Shown here: positions 14,507 to 21,720 of the stretch, piece by piece | Layout: each line of letters opens with the position of its first letter | Numbering within the stretch: the stretch's first letter is position 1 | Virus record (IMG/VR): IMGVR_UViG_3300042402_002170 | Coordinates: 1-27,336 of that record | From: a virus | Length of the DNA stretch: 27,336 nt | Direction: 5' to 3' (one strand) | Translations under genes and position numbers: made by a program | The notes under the pieces: model-generated | The model's database searches: none | Told to the model about the DNA's origin: nothing | Seen by the model: only the letters and a program-made list of their open reading frames with translations

Positions 14507-14530
14507 GACAAAAAATAAATGTACCTCTCT
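14507..14530 (+). repeat. 24-bp direct repeat, right copy
   Basis: Exact copy of 1201-1224 in the same orientation, 33 bases after the last gene of the envelope block. Unlike the left copy it has no TATTTATA before it. The surrounding gap (14475-14561) otherwise holds only the terminator. Confidence 0.9.
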
Positions 14531-14561
14531 CCTGATACTTTATAATTCTATTATAATATTT

Positions 14562-14897
14562 TTAAAAAGTCAAGTCTTTATGAAGATTAACCACCTTACT
14601 ACAAGTTTCGTAATCTTCAGTTTCTTCAAAATAAGGTAAAATATCTCTTTTTAATACAATAGTTTCGCTACGATGAAACTCAAACTCGGTATTCCAATCC
14701 GCATCTTTAAATTTGGCAGACATCTTTAATATTAATGATCTTTTTTTAGTATTTTTAAACTCTTCAAAAATCTCGATTATTGATTTGTATATCTCTTCTT
14801 TATTTGGTTCATAAAAGCTTTTCCAGTCTTTGTATATTCCATTGATTATCAATTCTTTAAACGGTTTTTTGTTTCTTTTTTGTGGGTTAGTTTGCAT
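14562..14897 (-). CDS. Hypothetical protein (111 aa)
   Basis: A charged, soluble, mixed alpha/beta protein rich in Lys, Glu and aromatics (KELIINGIYKDWKSFYEPN near 14-32, DWNTEFEFHRSET near 67-79). No signal peptide, TM or motif was recognised. It is the last gene of the minus-strand operon, 65 bases after the receiver-domain gene and just before the terminator at 14504. A functional link to RNA repair rests only on operon position. Confidence 0.6.
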   Translation of the reverse strand: MQTNPQKRNKKPFKELIINGIYKDWKSFYEPNKEEIYKSIIEIFEEFKNTKKRSLILKMSAKFKDADWNTEFEFHRSETIVLKRDILPYFEETEDYETCSKVVNLHKDLTF

Positions 14898-14962
14898 GGT
14901 TTAGAGTTTAGTTTGTAATGGGCTATAAAATTATGTAATTATTTGGAATAAAAAAAATATTT

Positions 14963-15457
14963 TTAATCACTTTCGTGATTTCGATCCCATTTTTCTTTTC
15001 GTGCTTCCGGAGACAGGAAAAACGCTTCGTCTATGGTATGTTCAATTTTTACTCTTACGCATGTCTGATCCAATTTACAATTCATAAGATAGTTATTAAT
15101 ATATCCCATCATATTTCCTGCACCAATTGGATTTGCGGAATGTATATAAACTTGCGGTAAGGGGATATTTTGTGTCATTGACTCACTAATTAAGAATCTA
15201 CAACAATCCATACCAGTCCTTTCGTTTATGTTGTTGTAATCTAACGTATAATTATTTTTTACATTTGTATAATATTCAACCATCGCGCCTTCACCTAGGT
15301 CGTGATCTAAGGATATTACCTCAAATGATGCCAACCCATGAAATTTTATCTGTGTAACAAACTCATCGTAGTTTCTTGCAACAATCCAATCTTCACCTAA
15401 TGGTGTTCTTATATCATCAAGGTATAATCTCAATTTTTTAATTATTTTCATTTTCAA
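14963..15457 (-). CDS. Cyclic-phosphate-processing receiver domain (cREC-like)
   Basis: 164 aa. It has the receiver-like signature of the cREC family: LYLDDIRTPLGEDW (11-24, with D14-D15), SLDHDLGEG (49-57, D51-H52-D53) and VYIHSANPIGAGNM (103-116, H106-S-x-N109). The His and Asn differ from ordinary response regulators, whose receiver domains accept phosphate on Asp. This family was proposed from gene neighbourhoods to process 2',3'-cyclic phosphate ends in RNA repair. Here it shares an operon with a polynucleotide-kinase-like protein and an RNA ligase, which fits. Its start overlaps the SGNH gene by 20 bases. Confidence 0.78.
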   Translation of the reverse strand: MKMKIIKKLRLYLDDIRTPLGEDWIVARNYDEFVTQIKFHGLASFEVISLDHDLGEGAMVEYYTNVKNNYTLDYNNINERTGMDCCRFLISESMTQNIPLPQVYIHSANPIGAGNMMGYINNYLMNCKLDQTCVRVKIEHTIDEAFFLSPEARKEKWDRNHESD

Positions 15458-16259
15458 TGTGTTTTAATATATAATCCGCAATTTGTATGTGTCCTTCCAC
15501 ACATGGATGTAAATCTTTATATGTGTATTCATAGTCCCCATTAAATACCTTAGCGACGTCCCCAACATTTAATTTTTTTTCATTTATAAAATTCATCATA
15601 CAATTAAATTCACCAAATTTGACCATATCATCTTTTAATAATCCGTCAATTGTTTTGGTTAGTAAAATGTTATCTCGATTTACTGACCAAGGTATTATGA
15701 TAAATTTTATTTCAGGATTCAATTCCTTTAAAATTTTAAATCTATTAAAACTTTCTTCCCAAAATACATTTTCATCCAATTTACTTAACCATTCTAATGC
15801 AACCGAAGAAACTTCAAAATCGTTACCTGGATCGCTTACAAATTTTACAATTTCATCTACCGTTGACGGAAATCTATTATCGTTATTAATTCCGTGAATG
15901 TTTTCATCCCACCATCTGATGAAACCCACTTCTAAAAATATATATTTAACATTTTTCATCAGGCCCGAAAATTTTTCAACGTCTCTATTAAGGTACCACA
16001 ACGTATCCATCGCATTACCTCCGATTTGATACTCGTGTTTATCGTGTATATTAAATTCAACTAAACCTAAACTATCTGAGACTATTTTAGAATATCTATA
16101 TTTTCTCCAATATACTTTATCTTCTTCATCTCTTGGTAGTGGTTGTTTAAGACCATTTTCTTTTAACCATTCGTGGTCATTATATTTTGGTCTCATTTCG
16201 AGTTCCAAACCTAAACCCATGGTTATTGATCCTCCGGCAAAAATGGCAATGTTTCTCAT
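15438..16259 (-). CDS. SGNH/GDSL-like hydrolase
   Basis: 273 aa. Block I reads IFAGGSITMG (S11 as likely nucleophile). A later region FLEVGFIRWW stands where block III lies, and near the end KDLHPCVEGH (D249, H251) resembles block V, though the usual D-x-x-H spacing is one shorter. SGNH enzymes cleave esters on lipids, sugars or peptidoglycan. No signal peptide is present, so it acts in the cytosol or is carried another way. It overlaps the RNA ligase by 4 bases and the cREC gene by 20, so it is tightly embedded in the RNA-repair operon, an unusual partner. Confidence 0.68.
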   Translation of the reverse strand: MRNIAIFAGGSITMGLGLELEMRPKYNDHEWLKENGLKQPLPRDEEDKVYWRKYRYSKIVSDSLGLVEFNIHDKHEYQIGGNAMDTLWYLNRDVEKFSGLMKNVKYIFLEVGFIRWWDENIHGINNDNRFPSTVDEIVKFVSDPGNDFEVSSVALEWLSKLDENVFWEESFNRFKILKELNPEIKFIIIPWSVNRDNILLTKTIDGLLKDDMVKFGEFNCMMNFINEKKLNVGDVAKVFNGDYEYTYKDLHPCVEGHIQIADYILKHIENENN

Positions 16260-17323
16260 TCTTCTTTTTTAAATGGTTTTGTGTATTTAGGTTTCATTAT
16301 TCTCCAAATAATATGTTCATATGGTTTTCCGTCCCACATAGCAAATAATATTGGCCTATAAAATGTCTCAACATCGCATTTTTCTAAATGTAATGCAAAA
16401 TCTTTTTTTGTTGGTTCGGGATCAACATCTCCATATTTTCCATATCTAAAATAATCATGTATCTTACCACAATGTTCTCCAATTCTATATTTGGCATATT
16501 CAAAAGAACTCACTTGTTGTTTAACCCACTTGTAAAATTCATCAGGAACTCTATCTAAAAATTCATCCATAGGTTTTCCATCTCTCATTAATTCCCAAAT
16601 ATCTTTGGATGAAAAATTGGTTAATATTTTATGTAATCTTTTATATTCTTCTCCTTTGATTTTCATACGAAAGCCATTCTTAAATTTAATTACATATCCC
16701 TCTCTATCCTTTTGTATTTCTTCTTTAAGTAAATCATATCCTTCTCCCCATGTTTTGTATGTCATAGCAACTTCAAATCCTGAATCTTGTGTCCAAAATA
16801 AACTACTATCAGGTATTTCCATTCCACTTTCAGTATGAAAAGCACCAAGAACAACTAATTTTTCTTCACCTTTGTAATCAACAACAATTCTATTTTCTGG
16901 ATAAATAATTTCAAACAAATATGTATTGTCTTTTCTCCACGCACTGATGTCGTGTCTATCAAGAATTTCTTTTCCTTTAATTGCCTGTGGTGACGTGAAT
17001 GATCCACGAGTTGCCAATATCCATTCATTTTCATAATTAAAAAGAATACCTAATGAACCGTCCATCTTTTCATAGACAACATAAGTTTCGTTTGGTATTT
17101 CTTCTGGTTTATGTTCTTCGTAATTAAAGAATTTCTTAAATGGTCTTGCAACAATAACACCTTTTGAATTGGTTACCAATCCGCGACATTGCAAAGTAAT
17201 ATCGTCCCACAATCTTTCGTATTGAACTTTTGGCGAATAGTTCCATATGATCAAATCTTTTGTAGGATGTGTTTGTTTGTGTAACAAACCATCATTATAA
17301 TATTTTTCTAATATGTCTAACAT
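16256..17323 (-). CDS. RNA ligase, T4 Rnl1-like
   Basis: 355 aa. All nucleotidyl-transferase motifs are visible: motif I YEKMDGS (K86 would be adenylylated), then WILATRGSF, YLFEIIYPENRIVVDY (motif III region), EGYVIKF (motif IV) and FRMKIKG (motif V). The N-terminal CRGLVTNSKG-VVARPFKKFFNYEE part is typical of phage Rnl1. The enzyme joins 5'-phosphate and 3'-OH RNA ends with ATP, for example tRNA cut by host anticodon nucleases. It follows the 80-aa gene by 3 bases and overlaps the SGNH gene start (ATGA). Confidence 0.9.
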   Translation of the reverse strand: MLDILEKYYNDGLLHKQTHPTKDLIIWNYSPKVQYERLWDDITLQCRGLVTNSKGVIVARPFKKFFNYEEHKPEEIPNETYVVYEKMDGSLGILFNYENEWILATRGSFTSPQAIKGKEILDRHDISAWRKDNTYLFEIIYPENRIVVDYKGEEKLVVLGAFHTESGMEIPDSSLFWTQDSGFEVAMTYKTWGEGYDLLKEEIQKDREGYVIKFKNGFRMKIKGEEYKRLHKILTNFSSKDIWELMRDGKPMDEFLDRVPDEFYKWVKQQVSSFEYAKYRIGEHCGKIHDYFRYGKYGDVDPEPTKKDFALHLEKCDVETFYRPILFAMWDGKPYEHIIWRIMKPKYTKPFKKEE

Positions 17324-17326
17324 AAA

Positions 17327-17569
17327 TTAGTTTAGTCTTTTGTGAAATCCAATATTGAAGGTATGTTTGAGCCAATTAAGTGACAAATATAAGCCACATA
17401 TTTTGTTTTTCCAAATAGAGACATGTGCATCTGGATGGCAAGTTTCAAAATAAAAATAAACAAAAGGTAATGGATATAATGACCATTGGTTTCTATGTAG
17501 GTTAGTGTGAAATTTCATCTTTGGTTTTGGATTTGAGGACTCAACAAAAGAAACAATAAATTCACTCAT
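17327..17569 (-). CDS. Hypothetical 80-aa protein in the RNA-repair operon
   Basis: Small and aromatic-, His- and Trp-rich (HTNLHRNQWSLYPLPFVYFYFE around 21-42, then CHPDAHVSIW). No TM, signal or known motif. Its ATG shares one base with the kinase stop (TAATG) and it ends 3 bases before the ligase, so it is tightly coupled to both. It may be a partner or small domain of the repair complex; no family was recognised. Confidence 0.6.
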   Translation of the reverse strand: MSEFIVSFVESSNPKPKMKFHTNLHRNQWSLYPLPFVYFYFETCHPDAHVSIWKNKICGLYLSLNWLKHTFNIGFHKRLN

Positions 17570-17997
17570 TAAAGTTTGATTTGAAATCTATTCTTCATTT
17601 GTTGAAGTTTATCTTCGGGAACTCCGTGAACATTTTCATTCCCGTGTCTATTTTCAACAATTACAGTATGAACTCTGTAATTATATCTTTCCGCCATTTT
17701 AAAATACTCATCCATTTCCCATTCTTGGGTAAACGTATTTGCCACAACTATTTTTGCCTTTTGTTGTCTCATTCTTTCTGAACATCTAAATTGACAATAG
17801 TTATGTGCTTCTTTTATTTTACTTGGATCAAAATTATAATCCCCTTCCTTATCTTCAAAGAAATCATCGGCAGATAAAACCTCGGGGTCATCCGCACTTC
17901 TAAGTTGTAATATGATCTTTGCTAATGTTGATTTACCCGAACCTGGTAAACCTCGTAATAATATTAATTCGCCTTGTGCCTCGTTTACATTATCCAT
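17569..17997 (-). CDS. P-loop polynucleotide-kinase-like protein
   Basis: 142 aa. Walker A is LLRGLPGSGKST (K22). SADDFF (43-48) fits the acceptor-site Asp region. VVANTFTQEWEMDEYFKMAERY followed by NVHGVPEDKLQQMKNRF matches N4BP2-type (AAA_33) 5'-hydroxyl kinases. It would phosphorylate 5'-OH ends of cleaved RNA for the ligase two genes downstream. It lacks the C-terminal phosphatase of T4 Pnk; the cREC protein may supply the 3' step. It is first in the minus operon, only 18 bases after a terminator hairpin, so its promoter is not evident. Confidence 0.85.
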   Translation of the reverse strand: MDNVNEAQGELILLRGLPGSGKSTLAKIILQLRSADDPEVLSADDFFEDKEGDYNFDPSKIKEAHNYCQFRCSERMRQQKAKIVVANTFTQEWEMDEYFKMAERYNYRVHTVIVENRHGNENVHGVPEDKLQQMKNRFQIKL

Positions 17998-18014
17998 ATG
18001 AGAGATTTTGAATT

Positions 18015-18046
18015 AAAAAATTGGGGTCGGCATATAACCAACCCCG
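18015..18046 (-). terminator. Rho-independent terminator (minus strand)
   Basis: In minus-strand RNA, bases 18045-18038 pair with 18030-18023 (8 bp including one G-U), followed by U6 (plus A run 18015-18020). It lies after the lipoprotein gene and 18 bases before the kinase ATG, so leaky read-through here could set expression of the RNA-repair operon. Confidence 0.78.
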
Positions 18047-18051
18047 ATTTC

Positions 18052-18264
18052 TTATTTGATTTCTTCAACTGTGCCGTGTGAACCGTCTTTACCGCTTTCA
18101 TCCACAACACCTCCGCCAGCAGTGCCGCCTTCAACTGGAACTGATGTTGAATCCACTAAAGGAGCAGCTGTTGAGTCAGTTGATTGAGTTGTGGTTGACT
18201 CTGAACCACATGCTGTTAATGCTAACATAGCACCAAAAGCTAAAATAAATGTTACTTTTTTCAT
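18052..18264 (-). CDS. Small Bacteroidota-type lipoprotein (70 aa)
   Basis: Chosen start MKKVTFILAF (ATG at 18264), because an upstream in-frame Met (18282) would add MLYLLY before a perfect signal peptide. The lipobox is LTAC (Cys19), followed by GSESTTT. The mature part is Ser/Thr/Gly/Val/Asp-rich, low complexity (QSTDSTAAPLVDSTSVPVE), with no fold recognised. It resembles small Bacteroidota lipoproteins and would decorate the outer membrane. It is flanked by terminators, so it is monocistronic. Confidence 0.75.
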   Translation of the reverse strand: MKKVTFILAFGAMLALTACGSESTTTQSTDSTAAPLVDSTSVPVEGGTAGGGVVDESGKDGSHGTVEEIK

Positions 18265-18308
18265 ATAAAGTAAATATAACAAAATTTAATTAGAAAACCA
18301 AATCCAAT

Positions 18309-18336
18309 AAAAAACCCCAACGAGATGTCGGGGTTT
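18309..18336 (-). terminator. Rho-independent terminator (minus strand)
   Basis: Stem AAACCCC (18312-18318) / GGGGTTT (18330-18336) with an 11-base loop and a U run in minus RNA (plus A run 18309-18314). It ends the ClpC-like/SGNH unit or the candidate small RNA. Its distance from the lipoprotein ATG leaves room for a promoter at about 18270-18305. Confidence 0.82.
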
Positions 18337-18412
18337 AAGGTCTTTCAGTGGGTTCAACCCCACTTACTTTTGAAAAAACGAAAAGGTAATCGACAAAGAG
18401 AACCTATAGTGA
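18309..18412 (-). ncRNA. Candidate small non-coding RNA
   Basis: This gap between the 18449 stop and the lipoprotein gene has, in minus order, a TATTTATA element (18413-18420), an unstructured stretch, a perfect 6-bp hairpin (18347-18352 / 18359-18364, loop of six) and a terminator (18309-18336). No ATG-started frame was seen inside. The order promoter, hairpin, terminator in about 100 bases is that of a small RNA. It could equally be the 3' tail of the upstream operon. Confidence 0.35.
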
Positions 18413-18420
18413 TATAAATA
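18413..18420 (-). promoter_or_regulatory. TATTTATA element (minus strand)
   Basis: Plus-strand TATAAATA, so TATTTATA reading toward the terminator at 18336. It lies outside any gene, 29 bases after the SGNH stop (18449). Confidence 0.3.
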
Positions 18421-18448
18421 TATATAACTTTATAAAAAAGTAAAGTAT

Positions 18449-19093
18449 TTATAAAAATTTTAGTAAATCTTTTGATAATTCTAAATGTGCCGATTCTCCG
18501 TAGTGAAAATCCTCAACATCACCATTTGTTTCTTCTTTAACTGTTTGATATTTTTTATATGGGATCAGTAAATTATAAAAATTATTTTCAAACTGATCAT
18601 TAAATACTGGTCCTACCCATGTCCAATGTAAAATTTTACAATTTGGTTTTGATTGTTTTATAATTTTGATATAGTCACAAAGTTCGTCATAATAGATTGA
18701 ATTGTTAGATCTATTTAACGTAATATCTTGTAATGATTTGGTTGGAATGTCGATTAATTGTTTCATATGTTCAGCAACCGCTATGATAACGTTATAGAAA
18801 TCATTTCTAATTGATGCAATTCTAAATCTAATTATTTGAGTCCACCCGAATATTATAATATCATCGTCATTAATATTTTCCATACACTTAATAAATGTAT
18901 GGAAAATATCATAATTTGACGATCCACCATGTGAGTTATCTATTAAATTATAATTTAAATTATCACATAGGGTTTCTGAAAAAATTTTAGGGCAGTAACC
19001 TTTGTATGGTACATATGGGTGATCATTTTTTACTCTTTCAAATGGAACAGAAAAAGAGTCACCAAATACCCAAATATTTTTTTGTCTACCCAT
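18449..19093 (-). CDS. SGNH hydrolase-like protein
   Basis: 214 aa. Block I WVFGDSFSVP (D12, S13), a GGSSNYDIF segment like block II, and DFHYGESAHLELS near the end like block V. FGWTQIIRF (near 80) stands for block III but lacks the usual Asn. The phage has another SGNH-like protein at 15438; sequence similarity between them is limited to the motifs. No signal peptide. Its ATG overlaps the ClpC-like stop by one base (TAATG), so both are expected to be co-translated. Confidence 0.7.
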   Translation of the reverse strand: MGRQKNIWVFGDSFSVPFERVKNDHPYVPYKGYCPKIFSETLCDNLNYNLIDNSHGGSSNYDIFHTFIKCMENINDDDIIIFGWTQIIRFRIASIRNDFYNVIIAVAEHMKQLIDIPTKSLQDITLNRSNNSIYYDELCDYIKIIKQSKPNCKILHWTWVGPVFNDQFENNFYNLLIPYKKYQTVKEETNGDVEDFHYGESAHLELSKDLLKFL

Positions 19094-21120
19094 TAAGATA
19101 ATTTTTTACTTACCTTATTAATTGTAAGAATATCATCTTTATATTTAAGAGCGTATTGAACATTCTCCACAATTGTACCTTTTAAAATTTCTTCACTTAA
19201 AAAGTCCTCACAAAGATTTTGTATGATACGCTTTAATGGACGAGCACCATATTCTTCTTGTGAGTTTAGTTCGTAAATTCTATTTATAACCGTTTTATCA
19301 AAATTAATTTTATAATTTTTACTGACTAAACGCTTGTTTAAGTTGTTAATTTCAATACCGATAATTTTCTTAAGTGTTTCATCGTTTAATGAGTTGAATA
19401 AAATAACGTCATCAATACGATTTAAAAACTCAGGATTAAATTGTTGTTTTAACGCTTTTTGAATCATAGTTTTTCTAACTTCATATTGCTGTTCTTCACT
19501 CGACGATGTTTTAAAACCAACGCCGCCACCCAATTCTGAAACACGTTTAGCCCCGACGTTAGAAGTCATAATAATAATCGTATTGGTAAAATTAATTTTT
19601 CTACCAAAAGAATCTGTTAAATGCCCTTCATCTAAAATTTGAAGTAAGATATTAAATACATCTTTATGCGCCTTTTCAATTTCATCAAATAAAACAACAG
19701 AGAATGGGTTATTTTTAATCTTCTCGGTCAATTGGCCGCCTTCATCATAACCAACATATCCTGGAGGAGAACCAATCAATTTAGATACATTATGCTTCTC
19801 CATATATTCACTCATATCAACACGAATAATTTTATCTGGATCACCAAATAAAAGATCCGCAATAGATTTAGCCAAGAATGTTTTACCTACACCTGTTGAT
19901 CCAATAAAAATAAACGAACCAATCGGCTTATTCGCGTCTTTGATACCAACACGATTTCTTCTAATTGATTTAGATATTGTTTTTATCGCTTCGTCTTGAC
20001 CAATTACTTTTGAAGATAGAATATTTTCAAGTTCTAATAGTTTTTTAGTTTCTTTAGTGTCCAATTTAGTGATTGGAACTCCGGTCATGTCACTTACAAT
20101 ATTGTATACATCGTCTAATGAGATAGGTGTCTTGTTGTCTTTTTGTTTTTCAGACCACTTAAGTTTTTCGTCCTCTAATTTAAGTGTGGCTTTTTTTTCT
20201 TCATCGCGAAGTCTTGCCGCTTGCTCGTAATTTTGATTTTTTACAACCAACACTTTCTTTTCTTTGATTTCATCAATTTCCCTTTTCAATTTTTCAATTG
20301 ATTCTGGAATTTTAGATGATACTCTTTTTTCAGAACCTAATTCATCTAATACATCAATTGCCTTATCTGGAAATTGTCTGTCTGTTATATATCTACTTGA
20401 AAGTTTTACAATCGCCTCTAACACACCTTCTTCATATGTTACCTTATGATATTCTTGATATGACGTTGTTAGATTTTTTAAAATTTCTAAAGTTTCAGAT
20501 TCTGTCGGTTCTTGTAAAATAATTTTTTGGAATCTTCTAACTAAAGCTGCGTCTTTTTCAATGTGTTTTTTGAACTCATCAAATGTTGTGGCGCCAATAC
20601 ATTGTAACTCACCTCTGGCAAGTGCTGGTTTTAAAATGTTTGCCGCATCCATCGCACCACTTGCATTACCAGCACCAACCATTGTGTGTAACTCATCAAT
20701 AAAGATAATTACGTTTGGTGCTTCTTGTAATTCATTAATAATTGCTTTTATTCTCTCTTCAAATTGTCCACGATATTTTGTACCGGCAACTAATGAAGTT
20801 AAATCTAAAGACATGATACGTTTGTCTAAAAGATTTGAGGGACAGTCTCCTTTGTGAATCATTAACGCCAATTTTTCAACTAATGCTGATTTGCCGACAC
20901 CAGCCTCACCAACGATGACTGCATTATTTTTCTTTTTGCGAGATAAAATCTGTGCGATTCTTTTTACCTCCTTGTCTCTACCAATAACAGGATCAATTTT
21001 ACCCTCTTCGGCCATCCTAATAAGATCACGAGAGAAATTGTCTAGAATTGGTGTTGTTGACCCTTTTTTAACCTTCTTTGGGTTTGTGGTTGGTCCATCC
21101 TCAAAATAATCTACTGACAT
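19093..21120 (-). CDS. ClpC-like AAA+ unfoldase without N-domain
   Basis: 675 aa. Two AAA+ modules: Walker A1 GEAGVGKS (71-78) with Walker B IIFIDE (138-143), and Walker A2 GSTGVGKT with LFDEIEK, separated by a ClpC-type short middle region with a UVR-like segment (NYEQAARLRDEE). The loop GGGVGF lies where ClpC carries its VGF tripeptide for docking to ClpP, so it may still feed ClpP. Full ClpC is about 810-850 aa. The roughly 150-aa Clp_N adaptor domain is absent; the first 25 residues are a poorly conserved tail. ClpC threads substrate proteins into a protease. A phage copy could redirect host ClpP. Divergent from Hsp20. Confidence 0.9.
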   Translation of the reverse strand: MSVDYFEDGPTTNPKKVKKGSTTPILDNFSRDLIRMAEEGKIDPVIGRDKEVKRIAQILSRKKKNNAVIVGEAGVGKSALVEKLALMIHKGDCPSNLLDKRIMSLDLTSLVAGTKYRGQFEERIKAIINELQEAPNVIIFIDELHTMVGAGNASGAMDAANILKPALARGELQCIGATTFDEFKKHIEKDAALVRRFQKIILQEPTESETLEILKNLTTSYQEYHKVTYEEGVLEAIVKLSSRYITDRQFPDKAIDVLDELGSEKRVSSKIPESIEKLKREIDEIKEKKVLVVKNQNYEQAARLRDEEKKATLKLEDEKLKWSEKQKDNKTPISLDDVYNIVSDMTGVPITKLDTKETKKLLELENILSSKVIGQDEAIKTISKSIRRNRVGIKDANKPIGSFIFIGSTGVGKTFLAKSIADLLFGDPDKIIRVDMSEYMEKHNVSKLIGSPPGYVGYDEGGQLTEKIKNNPFSVVLFDEIEKAHKDVFNILLQILDEGHLTDSFGRKINFTNTIIIMTSNVGAKRVSELGGGVGFKTSSSEEQQYEVRKTMIQKALKQQFNPEFLNRIDDVILFNSLNDETLKKIIGIEINNLNKRLVSKNYKINFDKTVINRIYELNSQEEYGARPLKRIIQNLCEDFLSEEILKGTIVENVQYALKYKDDILTINKVSKKLS

Positions 21121-21144
21121 AAATAATAAGTTTAGTTTACATTA

Positions 21145-21176
21145 CAAACATAACATAAACTATACTAAAAACCAAA
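21145..21176 (-). promoter_or_regulatory. Bacteroidota-type promoter for the ClpC-like gene
   Basis: On the minus strand TTTG (21176-21173) and TATGTTTG (21152-21145) are separated by 20 bases, fitting TTTG / TAnnTTTG of the Bacteroidota primary sigma factor. Transcription would start near 21138, leaving a short leader to ATG 21120. Confidence 0.6.
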
Positions 21177-21200
21177 TAGTCGAATGTAAAAATATTTTTA

Positions 21201-21213
21201 TGACAAGTTGTCA
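21201..21213. promoter_or_regulatory. Palindromic operator, site 1
   Basis: TGACAAGTTGTCA is a perfect palindrome with 6-base arms and one central base. It lies between the divergent ClpC-like and Hsp20 genes, 25 bases upstream of the ClpC promoter's TTTG box. Confidence 0.72.
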
Positions 21214-21231
21214 AATTAAATTAAAAAATCA

Positions 21232-21244
21232 TGACAAGTTGTCT
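21232..21244. promoter_or_regulatory. Palindromic operator, site 2
   Basis: TGACAAGTTGTCT matches site 1 at 12 of 13 positions, 31 bases further on, about three helical turns, so both sites face the same side of the DNA. It is just upstream of the Hsp20 promoter region. Confidence 0.72.
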
Positions 21245-21255
21245 AAATATGTGTG

Positions 21256-21283
21256 TTGGCAAAAAATTTGATTAGTATATACA
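21256..21283 (+). promoter_or_regulatory. Possible Hsp20 promoter
   Basis: TTGGCA (21256-21261) and TATACA (21278-21283) are 16 bases apart, with ATG 21298 shortly after. This is a generic sigma-70 look; the Bacteroidota TAnnTTTG form is not matched, so the call is weak. Confidence 0.3.
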
Positions 21284-21297
21284 AAAAACAACATATT

Positions 21298-21654
21298 ATG
21301 ATTACATTATTTAAAGACCCATTTTTTAGAGGATTTGATACGAAGGGATATCTATCAACTCCTGAAACTAACATCGCAAAAGACGAGTTAGGTTACAAAG
21401 TGTCAATAAGTGTTCCTGGATTGACAAAAGAAGATCTTAAAATCTCAATTAAAGAGGGAACATTAAAGATTTCTTACGAAAAAGAAGAAGGTGACAATGA
21501 AAACTATTTTATTGGTAGCTTTGTTAAATCTTACAACATTCCTGACGATGTAAAAGAAAAAGATATCGAAGGTAAGGTTGAAAACGGTGTTCTAACGCTT
21601 TCATTACCAATTGATAAGAAGAAAACATTGGAGAGGACGATATCTTTAAATTAA
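21298..21654 (+). CDS. Small heat-shock protein (Hsp20/alpha-crystallin)
   Basis: 118 aa. ATG at 21298 (MITLFKDPFFRGFD) is preferred to a GTG at 21253, which would add 15 residues across the promoter region and not resemble Hsp20 N-termini. The alpha-crystallin domain spans about residues 27-112: YKVSISVPGLTKEDLKISI and NGVLTLSLP, ending LERTISLN. Hsp20 holds unfolded proteins for refolding by other chaperones. T4-like phages of cyanobacteria also carry Hsp20. Here it is divergent from a ClpC-like unfoldase across twin operators, suggesting joint stress control. Confidence 0.93.
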   Translation: MITLFKDPFFRGFDTKGYLSTPETNIAKDELGYKVSISVPGLTKEDLKISIKEGTLKISYEKEEGDNENYFIGSFVKSYNIPDDVKEKDIEGKVENGVLTLSLPIDKKKTLERTISLN

Positions 21655-21720
21655 AAACTTTATCAAAAATTTTTTTTTACGAAAATATTTGTGTAGATTT
21701 ATAATATAAAATTATACACC

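Noticed and set aside
18347-18364. T-arm-like sequence suggesting a tRNA
   Set aside because: The hairpin has a six-base loop, and no D-arm, anticodon arm or acceptor stem could be drawn around it on either strand.
21253-21297. GTG-initiated N-terminal extension of Hsp20
   Set aside because: The 15 added residues cross the promoter region and do not resemble Hsp20 N-termini; ATG 21298 gives a normal protein.
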